A DNA stretch of 64,000 nt from the NCBI GenBank assembly GCA_025981625.1, contig JAICXF010000002.1, forward strand, positions 1-64,000. Direction: 5' to 3'. The first letter of the stretch is position 1. Every line of letters starts with the position of its first letter. The translations under genes and the position numbers were made by a program. Under the pieces are notes generated by a model that saw only the letters and a program-made list of their open reading frames with translations, was not told where the DNA came from and ran no database searches. Below, piece by piece: positions 8,788 through 16,807 of this stretch. The stretch is from Sphingomonas sp. Lineage in GTDB: Bacteria; Pseudomonadota; Alphaproteobacteria; Sphingomonadales; Sphingomonadaceae.

Positions 8788-9201
8788 ATGAACAAGCATC
8801 TCGTCGCCCGCGCCGCTGCGGCTTTGACCTTGGCTGCCGCTCTTCCGGGTGCTGCACTCGCGCAGGCCTGGACTCCCGGCTCCGAAGTTGTCGGTCAACC
8901 TGTCCAGGTGACCACCAACGGCATTACCGACACCGTGACCTTGAGCCCCGGCGGGCAGGCGCAGATCGCCAGCCCCGGCGGAACGATCGTCAACGCGAGC
9001 TGGACGGCGGCGAACAATCAGCTCTGCCTCGTCAACGGCGCGGCCCAGGAATGCTGGCCGTACAGCGCACCCTTCCAGGCCGGCCAGCCGGTGACCGTGA
9101 CGAGCTCGTGCAATGCCAGTTCGACGTGGCTCGCGGCCTCGACCAATGCGCCGCCGCCGCCTCCGCCGGCCGCCGGACAGAAGGGCGAGCGCGGCCGCTA
9201 G
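8788..9201 (+). CDS. Small secreted or periplasmic beta-rich protein of unknown function
   Basis: A 137-residue protein with a signal peptide (MNKHLVARAAAALTLAAALP, cleavage likely after ALAQA). The mature part is rich in Thr, Ser, Gly and Val with alternating patterns that suggest beta strands. It contains three Cys and ends in a Pro-rich stretch (APPPPPPAAGQKGERGR). I do not recognise a family. The start at 8788 follows GAAGGGAAGAGG. It sits 41 bp after the other small exported gene, so the two are probably co-expressed. Its TAG overlaps the convergent surE stop in the tetranucleotide CTAG (9198-9201). Confidence 0.7.
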   Translation: MNKHLVARAAAALTLAAALPGAALAQAWTPGSEVVGQPVQVTTNGITDTVTLSPGGQAQIASPGGTIVNASWTAANNQLCLVNGAAQECWPYSAPFQAGQPVTVTSSCNASSTWLAASTNAPPPPPPAAGQKGERGR

Positions 9202-9974
9202 GCGGTTTGCTGCTCGAACTGCCCGCCGAGCGCCTCGAGCGAGGCGTGGTGGGTCAAATCGAGGTGTAACGGACTGACTGACACGCAACCGTCGGCGATC
9301 GCTTCGAGGTCGGTCGAATGCCCGGGCGTGTGGACCATCGGCCCGAGCCCAAACCAGTAATAATCATAGCCGCGCGGATCGGTGCGCTGGACGATCCGAA
9401 GCCGCCCGTAGTCGCGAAGGCCCTGGCGGCACACGCGGATTCCCTTGACCTCTTCGGCCGGCAATGCCGGGAAGTTGACGTTGATCAGCGTTCCCGGTTC
9501 TCCGCCGAAGGCGAGCAGCGGTCCAAGCACGCGCTCCGCCCACGCTTCCGCCGCCGCGAACGGGACCGTGTCTCCCATGCCTTCACGCGAATAGGCCTGG
9601 CTGAGAGCGATCGAGCGCACGCCGGCGAGCGCGCCCTCCATCGCTGCTGAAACGGTGCCCGAATAGGTGACGTCTTCCGCCAAGTTCGCGCCGCGATTGA
9701 TTCCGGACAGGACGACGTCGGGCGGATCGTCCTTCATGATGTGCGCCAGCGCGAGCATCACCGCGTCGGTCGGCGTCCCGGTGACCGAGAATCGACGCTC
9801 GTCGTGCCGCCGGAGCCGGACCGGGGTCGTCAGCGTCAGCGAATGTCCGGCGCCCGACTGCTCTTCGGCCGGGGCGACGATCCAGATGTCGTCGGTGAAC
9901 CGGCGAGCGACCGTCTCGAGCAGCCTTAGTCCGCGTGCATTTACGCCGTCGTCGTTGGTGAGGAGGATCCGCAT
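9198..9974 (-). CDS. surE: 5'/3'-nucleotidase SurE
   Basis: A 258-residue SurE phosphatase that dephosphorylates nucleoside monophosphates in a metal-dependent way and is linked to stationary-phase survival. The N-terminus MRILLTNDDGVNARGL carries the paired metal-binding Asp residues, and SGINRGANL carries the conserved Asn ligands. I chose the ATG at 9974 because the family begins at MRILLTNDDG and GAGGAG-type sequence lies nearby; an upstream ATG at 10040 would add 22 unconserved residues. It is convergent with the small exported gene and shares the CTAG stop tetranucleotide with it. It is divergent from dksA. The common alphaproteobacterial neighbours serS and pcm are absent. Confidence 0.93.
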   Translation of the reverse strand: MRILLTNDDGVNARGLRLLETVARRFTDDIWIVAPAEEQSGAGHSLTLTTPVRLRRHDERRFSVTGTPTDAVMLALAHIMKDDPPDVVLSGINRGANLAEDVTYSGTVSAAMEGALAGVRSIALSQAYSREGMGDTVPFAAAEAWAERVLGPLLAFGGEPGTLINVNFPALPAEEVKGIRVCRQGLRDYGRLRIVQRTDPRGYDYYWFGLGPMVHTPGHSTDLEAIADGCVSVSPLHLDLTHHASLEALGGQFEQQTA

Positions 9975-10085
9975 GGCGGGGCTATGCGGGACCGCCCCCA
10001 ATGCTGCAACCGTGAACTCCGCAAATGGAAAATGCGCCATATTCGCAACAGCTTGGCGATTTGTTCACTACGCTGTGGTCAGCGC

Positions 10086-10114
10086 TTGTTAACAGTCCTG
10101 CGGGTAAGTATAGC
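10086..10114 (+). promoter_or_regulatory. Candidate sigma-70 promoter for dksA
   Basis: TTGTTA (10086-10091) and TATAGC (10109-10114) are separated by exactly 17 bases, each matching the consensus hexamer at four of six positions. The pair lies about 150 bp before the dksA ATG, in the surE/dksA divergent region, and would leave a long 5' leader containing a CTTTAC/GTAAAG hairpin (10135-10159). Confidence 0.4.
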
Positions 10115-10267
10115 GCGCGCTTGGGGATGACCGGCTTTACTGGATAAGTCCCGGTAAAGTCAGTTGAAATCGCCTCCGGCTGAACCGGTGGCCCGGCGCA
10201 GCCAGAGGCGGCGTATGGGATGTCCACGTGGAAGTGTCACGCGGGCAAGTGCGGGGAGGGCACAGCG

Positions 10268-10732
10268 ATGGCGACGGCATTAGTCGACCTTTACAGCAAT
10301 AGTTTCGAACCGTTCGATCGAATTATCCTGGCCGAGGGCTATCGCCCGTCGGAGGCCGAGGAGTTTATGTGCGGCGAGCACCGCGCCTATTTTCTGCGCA
10401 AGCTCAAGGCGTGGAAGGAAGCGATCATCGAGGAGTCGCGCGCGACGATGGCGCAGCTCCAGGTCGACTCGCTGCGCGAGCCCGACCTTGCCGACCGCGC
10501 GTCGAGCGAGACCGACTGGTCGATCGAGCTTCGCACCCGCGACCGTCAGCGCAAGCTCATCAGCAAGATCGATTGCGCGATCCGCCGGCTTTACGAGGGC
10601 GAATATGGCTATTGCGAGGTGACGGGTGAGCCGATCTCGCTCGGTCGCCTCGAAGCACGGCCGATCGCGACGATGACCCTGGAAGCGCAGGAAAAGCACG
10701 AGCGGATCGAACGCGTTTCCCGCGACGACTGA
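10268..10732 (+). CDS. dksA: RNA polymerase-binding transcription factor DksA (one-cysteine type)
   Basis: A 154-residue DksA that binds the secondary channel of RNA polymerase and acts with ppGpp. The coiled-coil tip motif DxxDxA is present (D73, D76, A78). The C-terminal globule keeps only the first of the four zinc-ligand cysteines: C116 in YGYCEVTGEP, with Thr at the second position and no Cys in the TMTLEAQEKHE segment. This is the usual alphaproteobacterial form, so it is probably zinc-independent rather than damaged. The ATG at 10268 follows GGGGAGGG. An in-frame ATG at 10220 would add an unconserved leader. Confidence 0.93.
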   Translation: MATALVDLYSNSFEPFDRIILAEGYRPSEAEEFMCGEHRAYFLRKLKAWKEAIIEESRATMAQLQVDSLREPDLADRASSETDWSIELRTRDRQRKLISKIDCAIRRLYEGEYGYCEVTGEPISLGRLEARPIATMTLEAQEKHERIERVSRDD

Positions 10733-10750
10733 GCCGCGCATGTTCCGTCA

Positions 10751-10769
10751 TCCCGGCCCTGAGCCGGGA
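10751..10769. repeat. Intergenic palindrome between convergent dksA and DUF3857 genes
   Basis: TCCCGGC (10751-10757) and GCCGGGA (10763-10769) form a perfect 7-bp stem with a 5-nt loop. The surrounding GTCATCCCGGCCCTGAGC resembles a dispersed sphingomonad palindrome. It can form in transcripts from either side, so it may end both genes. Confidence 0.5.
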
Positions 10770-10776
10770 TCCGGCT

Positions 10777-12816
10777 TCACTTCATCGCGGCGGAGCACAG
10801 GCTCGGATTGGCGGCCCAGTCTGGCTCCTCGATGAAAGGCAGCGGTGGGTTGATTGTGTGAGCCGACGAGATCTCCGCAATCGTCGACATATGATTGTCG
10901 AAGGTGGATATCTGGGCGTTGGTCTTCGCGGCTTGGCTCGCCGGTATTTCGCGGGTTAGGCTGTGGCTGCTCTGTACCAGCCGCACGACATTATTCTGTA
11001 ATCCCGCCCGACGAATATACGCGACGCCTTCGACTTGGCGGTTCATTGAATTCGGAGTGTAGCTCCAGCGGAAGCCTTTAGTCGGCGGCGGCAAATGGAC
11101 CGTCGTCACGTTGCAGCGGTATCTGGGGAAAGTTACCGACCATGCGGCGTTCTGGTCTTGATCTTTGGGTCGTTCCAGCTTGTCCGGCGCATAGAAGCCG
11201 CCGCCGATCAGGGTCAGGCTATGCCCGTCGGTGGTATCTCCGTCCCAATCCACTTTGCCTTTGCCCTTCAGCGTAAGGACGAGGTTCGCGTGCCGCTCAT
11301 CGTAACGCCAGCCGACCTGGTCCGGATCGACGTCGCTCATTGACTTGCGAAAATATGCTTTGACTGCGCGTTCGGCGTCGCCAGCGGAGGCCGAGGCGAG
11401 GGTGGTCTCGATCGAGAATCCCTCGTCGCCGTGGATCACTTGCGTGACTTTCCAGCTGGCGTCCTTATCGAACCCGCCCGAGGCGTCGATATCGACTACG
11501 TCAATCGACTGGGGATACAATATGGGCGTTGCTGGCACATTGACCAGATCGGACCCGCGAGCGCTCAACGGCAGGGCCCATTCGAAATCCGGCGGCGGGA
11601 TCATGTCGAGATGGCGATCACCAATCCGAGTCCCGTCGAGCCAGACCTTTTTGCCTGCGAGCGTCGCCCGAACCAGCACGTGATCGAACAGCTCCGGATC
11701 AGGTAAACGCTCATCAGTACCGTCACCGCCCTTGCTATTCACTAGCACTGGTTCGGCCGTGATTCCGAGTTCCCGGAGGACAGCGAGCAACAGCGCGGTC
11801 TTCGCCTTGCAGTCGCCAAATCGCCGCTTCCAGGTCTCGTCTGCAGACGCTGGGATGTAATTGCCACCGTCAAGACCGACGAAGACATAGCGTATCTGAT
11901 CTTGCACCAATCGCAGGGCGGCTTCGGTACGCGCTTCCGGATCGCTCGACCCGGCGGCTATCTTCGCTGCCTCGCCCCGGATTGGCGAATTCCGCTCCAA
12001 CCGCGAGGCTCTGTCGAAAAGCGGCCACATCTGTTTCGAAAGAGCGGCCCATCCGGAATAATCGCTATATTCGACCAGCCGATGGATATTGTATCGCGAA
12101 GGTGCGCCCTCGACACTGGGGATGGTCGAGGGGTCGCGAAGCTCGACATCAAGCGATTTGAAACCATTCTCCACCTTCGGTTGCACTGGTGACAAATCCC
12201 GACTCGCTTGAGTGGTGATGGCGCTTCCCGCCGGCCACAACAAACGATAGCGGAAAATGCCGGGCACACCGCTTCCCGGAATTTGCGCCACTCCAGCGCT
12301 GTGACCGCCAAAGGCCGGTTCCGCGCGCGCGATCGTGGCCGCGACTTCCAGCTCATCGCCGACGCGCAGGTCAGGGACCTGGAGGATCGCCGTCAAATTG
12401 CCGTCGAGCATGGATTGTTCGAGACCAGTCTCCCGCTCGATGACCTTCGGCTTGGCCTCTTTCAGAACATCGATCACAGCACCGTCTCGGATTATGCGAA
12501 CAAAGTGAAGTGTTGCCGTCCCGGCGCTTGGCGACCAGCCAAGGCCGATGTTTCCCATAGCGAGCGCCTCCGGCTTCAGAATCTTGACGCGGTAGGAGGT
12601 ATAGATTTCTACCGTGCCGTTGTTGATCCTCTCCTGGGTGTCTTGATATGAAAAGCGTAGCAGGGCGTCGTTCGGCAGCTGGACAGTCGTATTGACTGGC
12701 GCCGAAGAGACCCATGCCGGGACCGGTCCAGACTGCACTTCCTTGGGTGAGTCGGCCCGGGCCGCACTTGTGACGAGGAACGCGGCGGTCACCAGCACGA
12801 CGTGCTTGCTTTTCAA
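10777..12816 (-). CDS. Exported DUF3857 / transglutaminase-like protein
   Basis: A 679-residue secreted or periplasmic protein. It has a signal peptide (KSKHVVLVTAAFLVTSAARA), an N-terminal DUF3857-type beta domain (about residues 40-260) and a transglutaminase-like core. The core has a probable catalytic Cys in RFGDCKAKTALLLAVL near residue 335 and the following LVNSKGGDG. A second beta-rich domain follows. I prefer a TTG start at 12816, which has GGGGGAAGG upstream and places the signal peptide at the N-terminus; an ATG at 12876 in the same frame would add 20 polar residues. Family members are thought to act on peptides or cell-envelope proteins, but none is well defined. It is convergent with dksA. 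Confidence 0.82.
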   Translation of the reverse strand: MKSKHVVLVTAAFLVTSAARADSPKEVQSGPVPAWVSSAPVNTTVQLPNDALLRFSYQDTQERINNGTVEIYTSYRVKILKPEALAMGNIGLGWSPSAGTATLHFVRIIRDGAVIDVLKEAKPKVIERETGLEQSMLDGNLTAILQVPDLRVGDELEVAATIARAEPAFGGHSAGVAQIPGSGVPGIFRYRLLWPAGSAITTQASRDLSPVQPKVENGFKSLDVELRDPSTIPSVEGAPSRYNIHRLVEYSDYSGWAALSKQMWPLFDRASRLERNSPIRGEAAKIAAGSSDPEARTEAALRLVQDQIRYVFVGLDGGNYIPASADETWKRRFGDCKAKTALLLAVLRELGITAEPVLVNSKGGDGTDERLPDPELFDHVLVRATLAGKKVWLDGTRIGDRHLDMIPPPDFEWALPLSARGSDLVNVPATPILYPQSIDVVDIDASGGFDKDASWKVTQVIHGDEGFSIETTLASASAGDAERAVKAYFRKSMSDVDPDQVGWRYDERHANLVLTLKGKGKVDWDGDTTDGHSLTLIGGGFYAPDKLERPKDQDQNAAWSVTFPRYRCNVTTVHLPPPTKGFRWSYTPNSMNRQVEGVAYIRRAGLQNNVVRLVQSSHSLTREIPASQAAKTNAQISTFDNHMSTIAEISSAHTINPPLPFIEEPDWAANPSLCSAAMK

Positions 12817-12937
12817 TGCAAGACCTTCCCCCAACGCATCACTTTCGACGGGCCGCATCCGACGCAGCGGCGTCAACGGTAACGATACTGTCGGACATCA
12901 TGACTGTCCGCAAGTTCATTCGGGAAGGCGCCTGGGC

Positions 12938-13744
12938 TCACTTGCAGGAGCGGAGCTCAGCCGCTGACTCGCCGCTTTTGCATACACCCTGATTCGGCGA
13001 TCGTGAGAAGATGCCGAACAGTGATCGTTCAAGGCGCTGCTTGAGCGCGCTTCTTTTTTCCTCTTCTGTCAATGAGGACGCAGCGGCGAAAGCTGCGCAA
13101 GGGTTCGCATCGGAATTCGAGCCTTCGGAAGCGACCAAGGTGCAAGCTCGTTTGCCATCCTTTGTAACATAGAGGTCCACCGCCATGAAGGAGAGCCGCT
13201 GCCCCCAATCGGCCTCTCCCTGATAAGCTTGGCTGCCGTCGAAGGTGGCCGAAACGAGCAGGACCAGCTTCGTCATCTTCCCGCCAGCGCCCATGGAAGC
13301 GAGGTGGCTGAGCGCCACTTCGCAGGTCGGAGCGGCAATCACTCCCTTTTGCATGATTGAGCACGTCGGCTGTTCCGACCCTTTGCTGTAGTCCAGGACG
13401 ACGGCGAAGTAGCCGTTCGGTGGCGCGACAACTTGCAGGCGCCACACTGCGCTCGTGGAAAAAACGGAGGGCACGGCTTTTCCGTGGGACGACGCAGGCG
13501 TGAAGTGCCCTTTTGCAAGGACGATCCGGCAAGTTGCCTGATCGAGCAACTGCGACCCCGACGATTTTGCAATGCGACACGCTATCGGCTTTCCGGTCGA
13601 ATCAACGTCGACCTGGAACCCGACATTACCCTCCGCGCCAGCCTTTCTGGCTTCCAGCGGATAGTCGTCTGGGGAGAACCAGGATGCGAGATCGATGGGT
13701 TTGGCCGGGCTCGAGGCGGCAGCGAGCAGTAGGGCGAGAAGCAT
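12938..13744 (-). CDS. Exported TonB C-terminal-like domain protein
   Basis: A 268-residue protein with an N-terminal signal sequence (MLLALLLAAASSPAKP). A segment resembles the C-terminal domain of TonB (DDYPLEARKAGAEGNVGFQVDVDSTGKPIACRIAKSSGS in outline: YP.EA...G.V.....V...G...), followed by a Cys-containing second half without a recognised fold. There is no long N-terminal anchor or Pro-rich spacer, so it is not a classical energy transducer; it may be a soluble envelope protein using the fold for binding. I chose the ATG at 13744 because it puts the hydrophobic leader first. It lies upstream of the DUF3857 gene on the same strand with about 120 bp between. Confidence 0.68.
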   Translation of the reverse strand: MLLALLLAAASSPAKPIDLASWFSPDDYPLEARKAGAEGNVGFQVDVDSTGKPIACRIAKSSGSQLLDQATCRIVLAKGHFTPASSHGKAVPSVFSTSAVWRLQVVAPPNGYFAVVLDYSKGSEQPTCSIMQKGVIAAPTCEVALSHLASMGAGGKMTKLVLLVSATFDGSQAYQGEADWGQRLSFMAVDLYVTKDGKRACTLVASEGSNSDANPCAAFAAASSLTEEEKRSALKQRLERSLFGIFSRSPNQGVCKSGESAAELRSCK

Positions 13745-14107
13745 GCTGGCACCGTAATCGACTGTCGAGCGCGCGCGCAATGAGCGATCGCCAGCCCGTC
13801 GATGACGTATGGAATCCGGTCTCCTTGATTCCGCTATCCTGGAGGTTGCGATTTGTGAGGCGAAAACCTCGCCTCGACGATTACCGGAACGCTTTTCTGA
13901 TCGTCAGCTACCCGCGGTCGGCGCTTCAGCGGAGCATCGTCGCTTCGGTTTGAAGGCACACCAAAAGGGCTGCTGTCCGCGGCTTTGATGGCCAGACGCC
14001 TTGTCGCCTTTGGCCAAGCCGCCCGTCCGAGTGGCGGCATCAACGCGACTGGTCAGTCCTTTGTGGACCGGCTGCCCGCCACTCGCCGGATATGAAAAAG
14101 GCCGCCT
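13745..14107. other. Intergenic region without a supported gene
   Basis: Short frames exist on both strands, but none has a ribosome-binding site, a recognisable motif or a plausible composition. The only structure seen is a perfect 7-bp hairpin, GAGGCGA (13857-13863) with TCGCCTC (13869-13875). It lies at the 5' side of the TonB-like gene and the 3' side of the YdcH gene, so a promoter and a terminator are both expected here. Confidence 0.5.
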
Positions 14108-14272
14108 CTAGTGGGTGAGGTGGCCTGCCAGTTCGTCCTTGAGCCTCAGTTTTTCCTTCTTGAGGCGGTGGAGAAGGTCTTCGTCGGGGGTGTTCCGGTG
14201 CTCTTCCTCCTCGATCAGCGAGTGAAGAGCCGCATGCTTGGACTCCAGTTCCTCGACCATTGCCTTGTCCAT
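14108..14272 (-). CDS. YdcH-family (DUF465) small coiled-coil protein
   Basis: A 54-residue, highly charged helical protein. The heptad-like pattern (MVEELESKHAALHSLIEEE, then LLHRLKKEKLRLKDELAGH) and the KKEKLRLKDEL ending are the DUF465 signature. The ATG at 14272 follows AAAGGAACG. The family is widespread in proteobacteria and its function is unknown. It lies head to head with a second DUF465 gene (starts 163 bp apart), so the region between carries both promoters. Confidence 0.85.
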   Translation of the reverse strand: MDKAMVEELESKHAALHSLIEEEEHRNTPDEDLLHRLKKEKLRLKDELAGHLTH

Positions 14273-14435
14273 TGGTGCCGTTCCTTTCAGTCAGTCTGTC
14301 ACCATCGCACAATAAAACACGATTCGTGACGATTGTCTTGAGCCTTGTCACGGTTCGCCGAGCCCGATGTGCCGCTCACCGCGAACGGGCGAGGGCGGTT
14401 CCGGATGGTGCCGAGTTGCGGTAGAGTTGGCCGCA

Positions 14436-14633
14436 ATGAACGACGAAAATCCGGTCGGCATGCTCGAGGGCCTCAAGGCCGAACACCGCCGGCTCGACGA
14501 ACGAATCAGGCTGCTGTCGTCGGAGCCGATCGGCGATCAGCTCGAGCTCGCGCGATTGAAGCGCCGCAAGCTCCTGCTCAAGGACGAAATCCAGCTGATC
14601 GTCGATTCTAACGTGCCCGACATCATCGCGTGA
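14436..14633 (+). CDS. Second YdcH-family (DUF465) small protein
   Basis: A 65-residue charged helical protein with the DUF465 pattern: LEGLKAEHRRLDERIR, then LARLKRRKLLLKDEI and the tail PDIIA. Such tails (ending near DIIA) are typical for the sphingomonad and rhizobial forms. The best start is the ATG at 14436; an upstream ATG at 14367 would add unconserved residues. It is divergent from the other DUF465 gene and precedes the DUF1465 gene by 88 bp, so the three small proteins form a group. Function unknown. Confidence 0.85.
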   Translation: MNDENPVGMLEGLKAEHRRLDERIRLLSSEPIGDQLELARLKRRKLLLKDEIQLIVDSNVPDIIA

Positions 14634-14721
14634 AGCGAGCGCCGCGAGCGTCCCGTTGGGGGACAGTGGTTGCAAATAAGCGACGGCGGGCGGCTCCAAA
14701 CGTTTTCTGCGTTCGCGAACA

Positions 14722-15225
14722 ATGGCAGTGTCGATGACCATGGACGAATCGGATACGCCGCAGCCGCAGGCACGGATCACGTCGCGCCTGATCGACTCGC
14801 TCTACACCGAGGCGATGCTGCTCGCGGACGAGGCGCGTTCCTATTTCGACGAGGCGGGGCGTGACGAGCGGGCGACGCTCGAGCCGGTGATGCGGGTTGG
14901 GTTTGCCTGCGAATCGCTGAAGGTCACAACCCGGATCATGCACATCGTCGCCTGGCTGCTCACGCAGCGCGCGATCGAAGCGGGTGAAATTCCCGGCTCG
15001 GCTGGCCGTCGGCCGGAGCGGAAGCTGGGCCATGCGCAGGACAGCGACGCGGCGGTCATCGCGGCTCTTCCGCCGGCGGCGCAGCGGCTCGTCAGCGCCA
15101 GCGCCGACCTCTATGCGCGCGTCAAGCGGCTCGACGAAGGTGGCCTGGAGACCGAGGCGACGCAGAGTCCGGCCCGCGCGCTGATGGGCCGGCTGGAGCG
15201 TGGACTCGGCGGCCACAGCCTTTAA
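14722..15225 (+). CDS. DUF1465 / RcdA-like protein
   Basis: A 167-residue all-helical protein matching DUF1465, a family restricted to alphaproteobacteria. Recognisable segments are YTEAMLLADEARSYFDEAGR, ACESLKVTTRIMHIVAWLLTQRA, and the basic GRRPERKLGHA. To my knowledge Caulobacter RcdA, an adaptor needed for ClpXP degradation of the cell-cycle regulator CtrA, belongs to this family. Whether this protein has the same role is inference. The start at 14722 lacks a strong Shine-Dalgarno; ATG codons at residues 5 and 7 are alternatives. It is followed 11 bp later by the alcohol dehydrogenase gene. Confidence 0.8.
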   Translation: MAVSMTMDESDTPQPQARITSRLIDSLYTEAMLLADEARSYFDEAGRDERATLEPVMRVGFACESLKVTTRIMHIVAWLLTQRAIEAGEIPGSAGRRPERKLGHAQDSDAAVIAALPPAAQRLVSASADLYARVKRLDEGGLETEATQSPARALMGRLERGLGGHSL

Positions 15226-15236
15226 CTAGACGGCCG

Positions 15237-16379
15237 ATGCGGCCGTTCACCTTCAATCCCGGCCCGAAGCTCCTCGCCGGACCTGACCAGGCCCAGGCGC
15301 TGGCGGAGAAGTTGCCGCCGGGCCCATGCCTGTTCGTGACCGACGTCGACCTCATCGGCCTGGGACTGCCCGACGCCTATCAGGCGGCGATTGGTGCCAC
15401 CCGGGAAATCATCCTGTTCGACCAGGTCGAAGCCGATCCTTCGAAAGAAACTTTGTTGGCGGCGGCCGACGCGGGCCGCTCCGCAGGCGTTGCGTCCGTG
15501 GTCGGATTCGGCGGCGGCAGCCCGATGGATGTGGCCAAGCTCGCATCCTACCTCCTCGGATCGGGCGACGAACTTGATGACGTTTGGGGGGTGGGGCTCG
15601 CGAAGGGGCAGCGGCTGCCACTCGCCCTCGTCCCGACGACCGCGGGCACCGGATCGGAAGCGACTCCGATCTCGGTGATCACTTGCGAAGGCGGGGTGAA
15701 GCTCGCCGTGAATTCGCCCCCGCTGATTGCCGATTGGGCGGTTCTCGACGCCACGCTGACGCTTGGCCTTCCGCAACATGTCACCGCCGCGACGGGCATC
15801 GACGCGATCGTCCACGCGGTCGAGGCCTACACCTCCGCCCGCCTGAAGAATCCGTTGTCGGATGCGCTTGCCCGTGAGGCGTTGCGCCTGCTCAGCACGA
15901 ACCTGCCTGCGGTCATCGACGAGCCCCGAAATCTCGAAGCTCGTTCGGCGATGCTCCTCGGCGCGCATCTCGCCGGCTTGGCATTCTCCAATGCGCCGGT
16001 CGCCGGAGTCCACGCGCTGGCCTATCCGCTCGGCGGTCTCCACCATCTGCCTCATGGGCTGACGAATGCCCTCATGCTGCGCCACGTGCTCGGGCATAAT
16101 CTGGAGGCGGCGCGCGATCTTTACGGAGAACTCGCGGAGATCGTCGAGCCGGCGTGTGCCAGGGAGGGCAGCCAGGCGCGCGCGGCGCTGCTGATCGAGC
16201 GGCTGGACGCGCTGGCGCGGAGCAGCGGGCTCGCGCTGCGGCTGCGCGACCATGGCATCAGCTTCGATGAAGCGCCCGTCCTCGCCCGCGAGGCGATGAA
16301 GCAGACGAGGCTGCTGGTGAACAATCCGTGCGAGATCAGCGAAAGCGACGCTCAGCGCCTCTACGAGGCCGCATGGTAA
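15237..16379 (+). CDS. Iron-containing alcohol dehydrogenase
   Basis: A 380-residue group III alcohol dehydrogenase. The cofactor-binding motif GFGGGSPMDVAKL and the PTTAGTGSEATPISV stretch are present, as are metal-ligand regions with His residues in GGLHHLPHGLTNALMLRHVLGHN. The family reduces or oxidises alcohols and aldehydes, and some members act on maleylacetate or hydroxy acids; the substrate cannot be read here. The stop overlaps the start of the thioesterase by 7 bp (ATGGTAA), so the two are coupled. Confidence 0.9.
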   Translation: MRPFTFNPGPKLLAGPDQAQALAEKLPPGPCLFVTDVDLIGLGLPDAYQAAIGATREIILFDQVEADPSKETLLAAADAGRSAGVASVVGFGGGSPMDVAKLASYLLGSGDELDDVWGVGLAKGQRLPLALVPTTAGTGSEATPISVITCEGGVKLAVNSPPLIADWAVLDATLTLGLPQHVTAATGIDAIVHAVEAYTSARLKNPLSDALAREALRLLSTNLPAVIDEPRNLEARSAMLLGAHLAGLAFSNAPVAGVHALAYPLGGLHHLPHGLTNALMLRHVLGHNLEAARDLYGELAEIVEPACAREGSQARAALLIERLDALARSSGLALRLRDHGISFDEAPVLAREAMKQTRLLVNNPCEISESDAQRLYEAAW

Positions 16380-16807
16380 GCCGCGCCGCGCCGGCATCGC
16401 CATCCGGTTTCAAGGTGTGGCGCCGGTTCACCACCCGGTGGGCCGACAATGACGTCTACGGGCACGTCAATAATGCGATCTTCTACCAGTGGTTCGACAG
16501 CGCGGTGAACGCGTGGATGATTGCAGAAGGACTGCTGGACATCGTGGCAGGTGACCCCATCGCACTCGTGGTGGAAACCCGCTGCTCCTATTTCGCGCCG
16601 CTCGAGTTTCCCGGTGATGTGGACGTCGGACTGATCGTCGCCGAGCTTGGGCGCTCGAGCATCCGCTATCGCATCGGGGTGTTCGGGCCAGGCTCCGAGA
16701 CGGCGGCTGCACAAGGCGAGTTCGTCCACGTCGTTGTTGATCGTGCCTCAAGAAGGCCTGTTGAAATTCCCGCGCACTGGCGCGCGAGGCTCGACACGAT
16801 CAGCTAG
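16373..16807 (+). CDS. Acyl-CoA thioesterase (4HBT hot-dog fold)
   Basis: A 144-residue single hot-dog protein with the 4-hydroxybenzoyl-CoA thioesterase signature RWADNDVYGHVNNAIFYQW, where D27 is the likely catalytic Asp. It hydrolyses an acyl-CoA; which one is unknown. The ATG at 16373 lies inside the end of the dehydrogenase gene, giving an operon with it. The C-terminus overlaps the convergent nitronate monooxygenase gene by 8 bp. Confidence 0.88.
   Translation: MVSRAAPASPSGFKVWRRFTTRWADNDVYGHVNNAIFYQWFDSAVNAWMIAEGLLDIVAGDPIALVVETRCSYFAPLEFPGDVDVGLIVAELGRSSIRYRIGVFGPGSETAAAQGEFVHVVVDRASRRPVEIPAHWRARLDTIS

Noticed and set aside
10280..10741. Loss of three zinc-ligand cysteines in DksA as a sign of decay
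   Set aside because: The one-cysteine form is the normal alphaproteobacterial type, and the coil-tip DxxDxA motif is intact.
13834..14043. 69-residue reading frame on the minus strand in the gap before the YdcH gene
   Set aside because: No ribosome-binding site, no recognisable motif, and a composition typical of chance frames in high-GC DNA.
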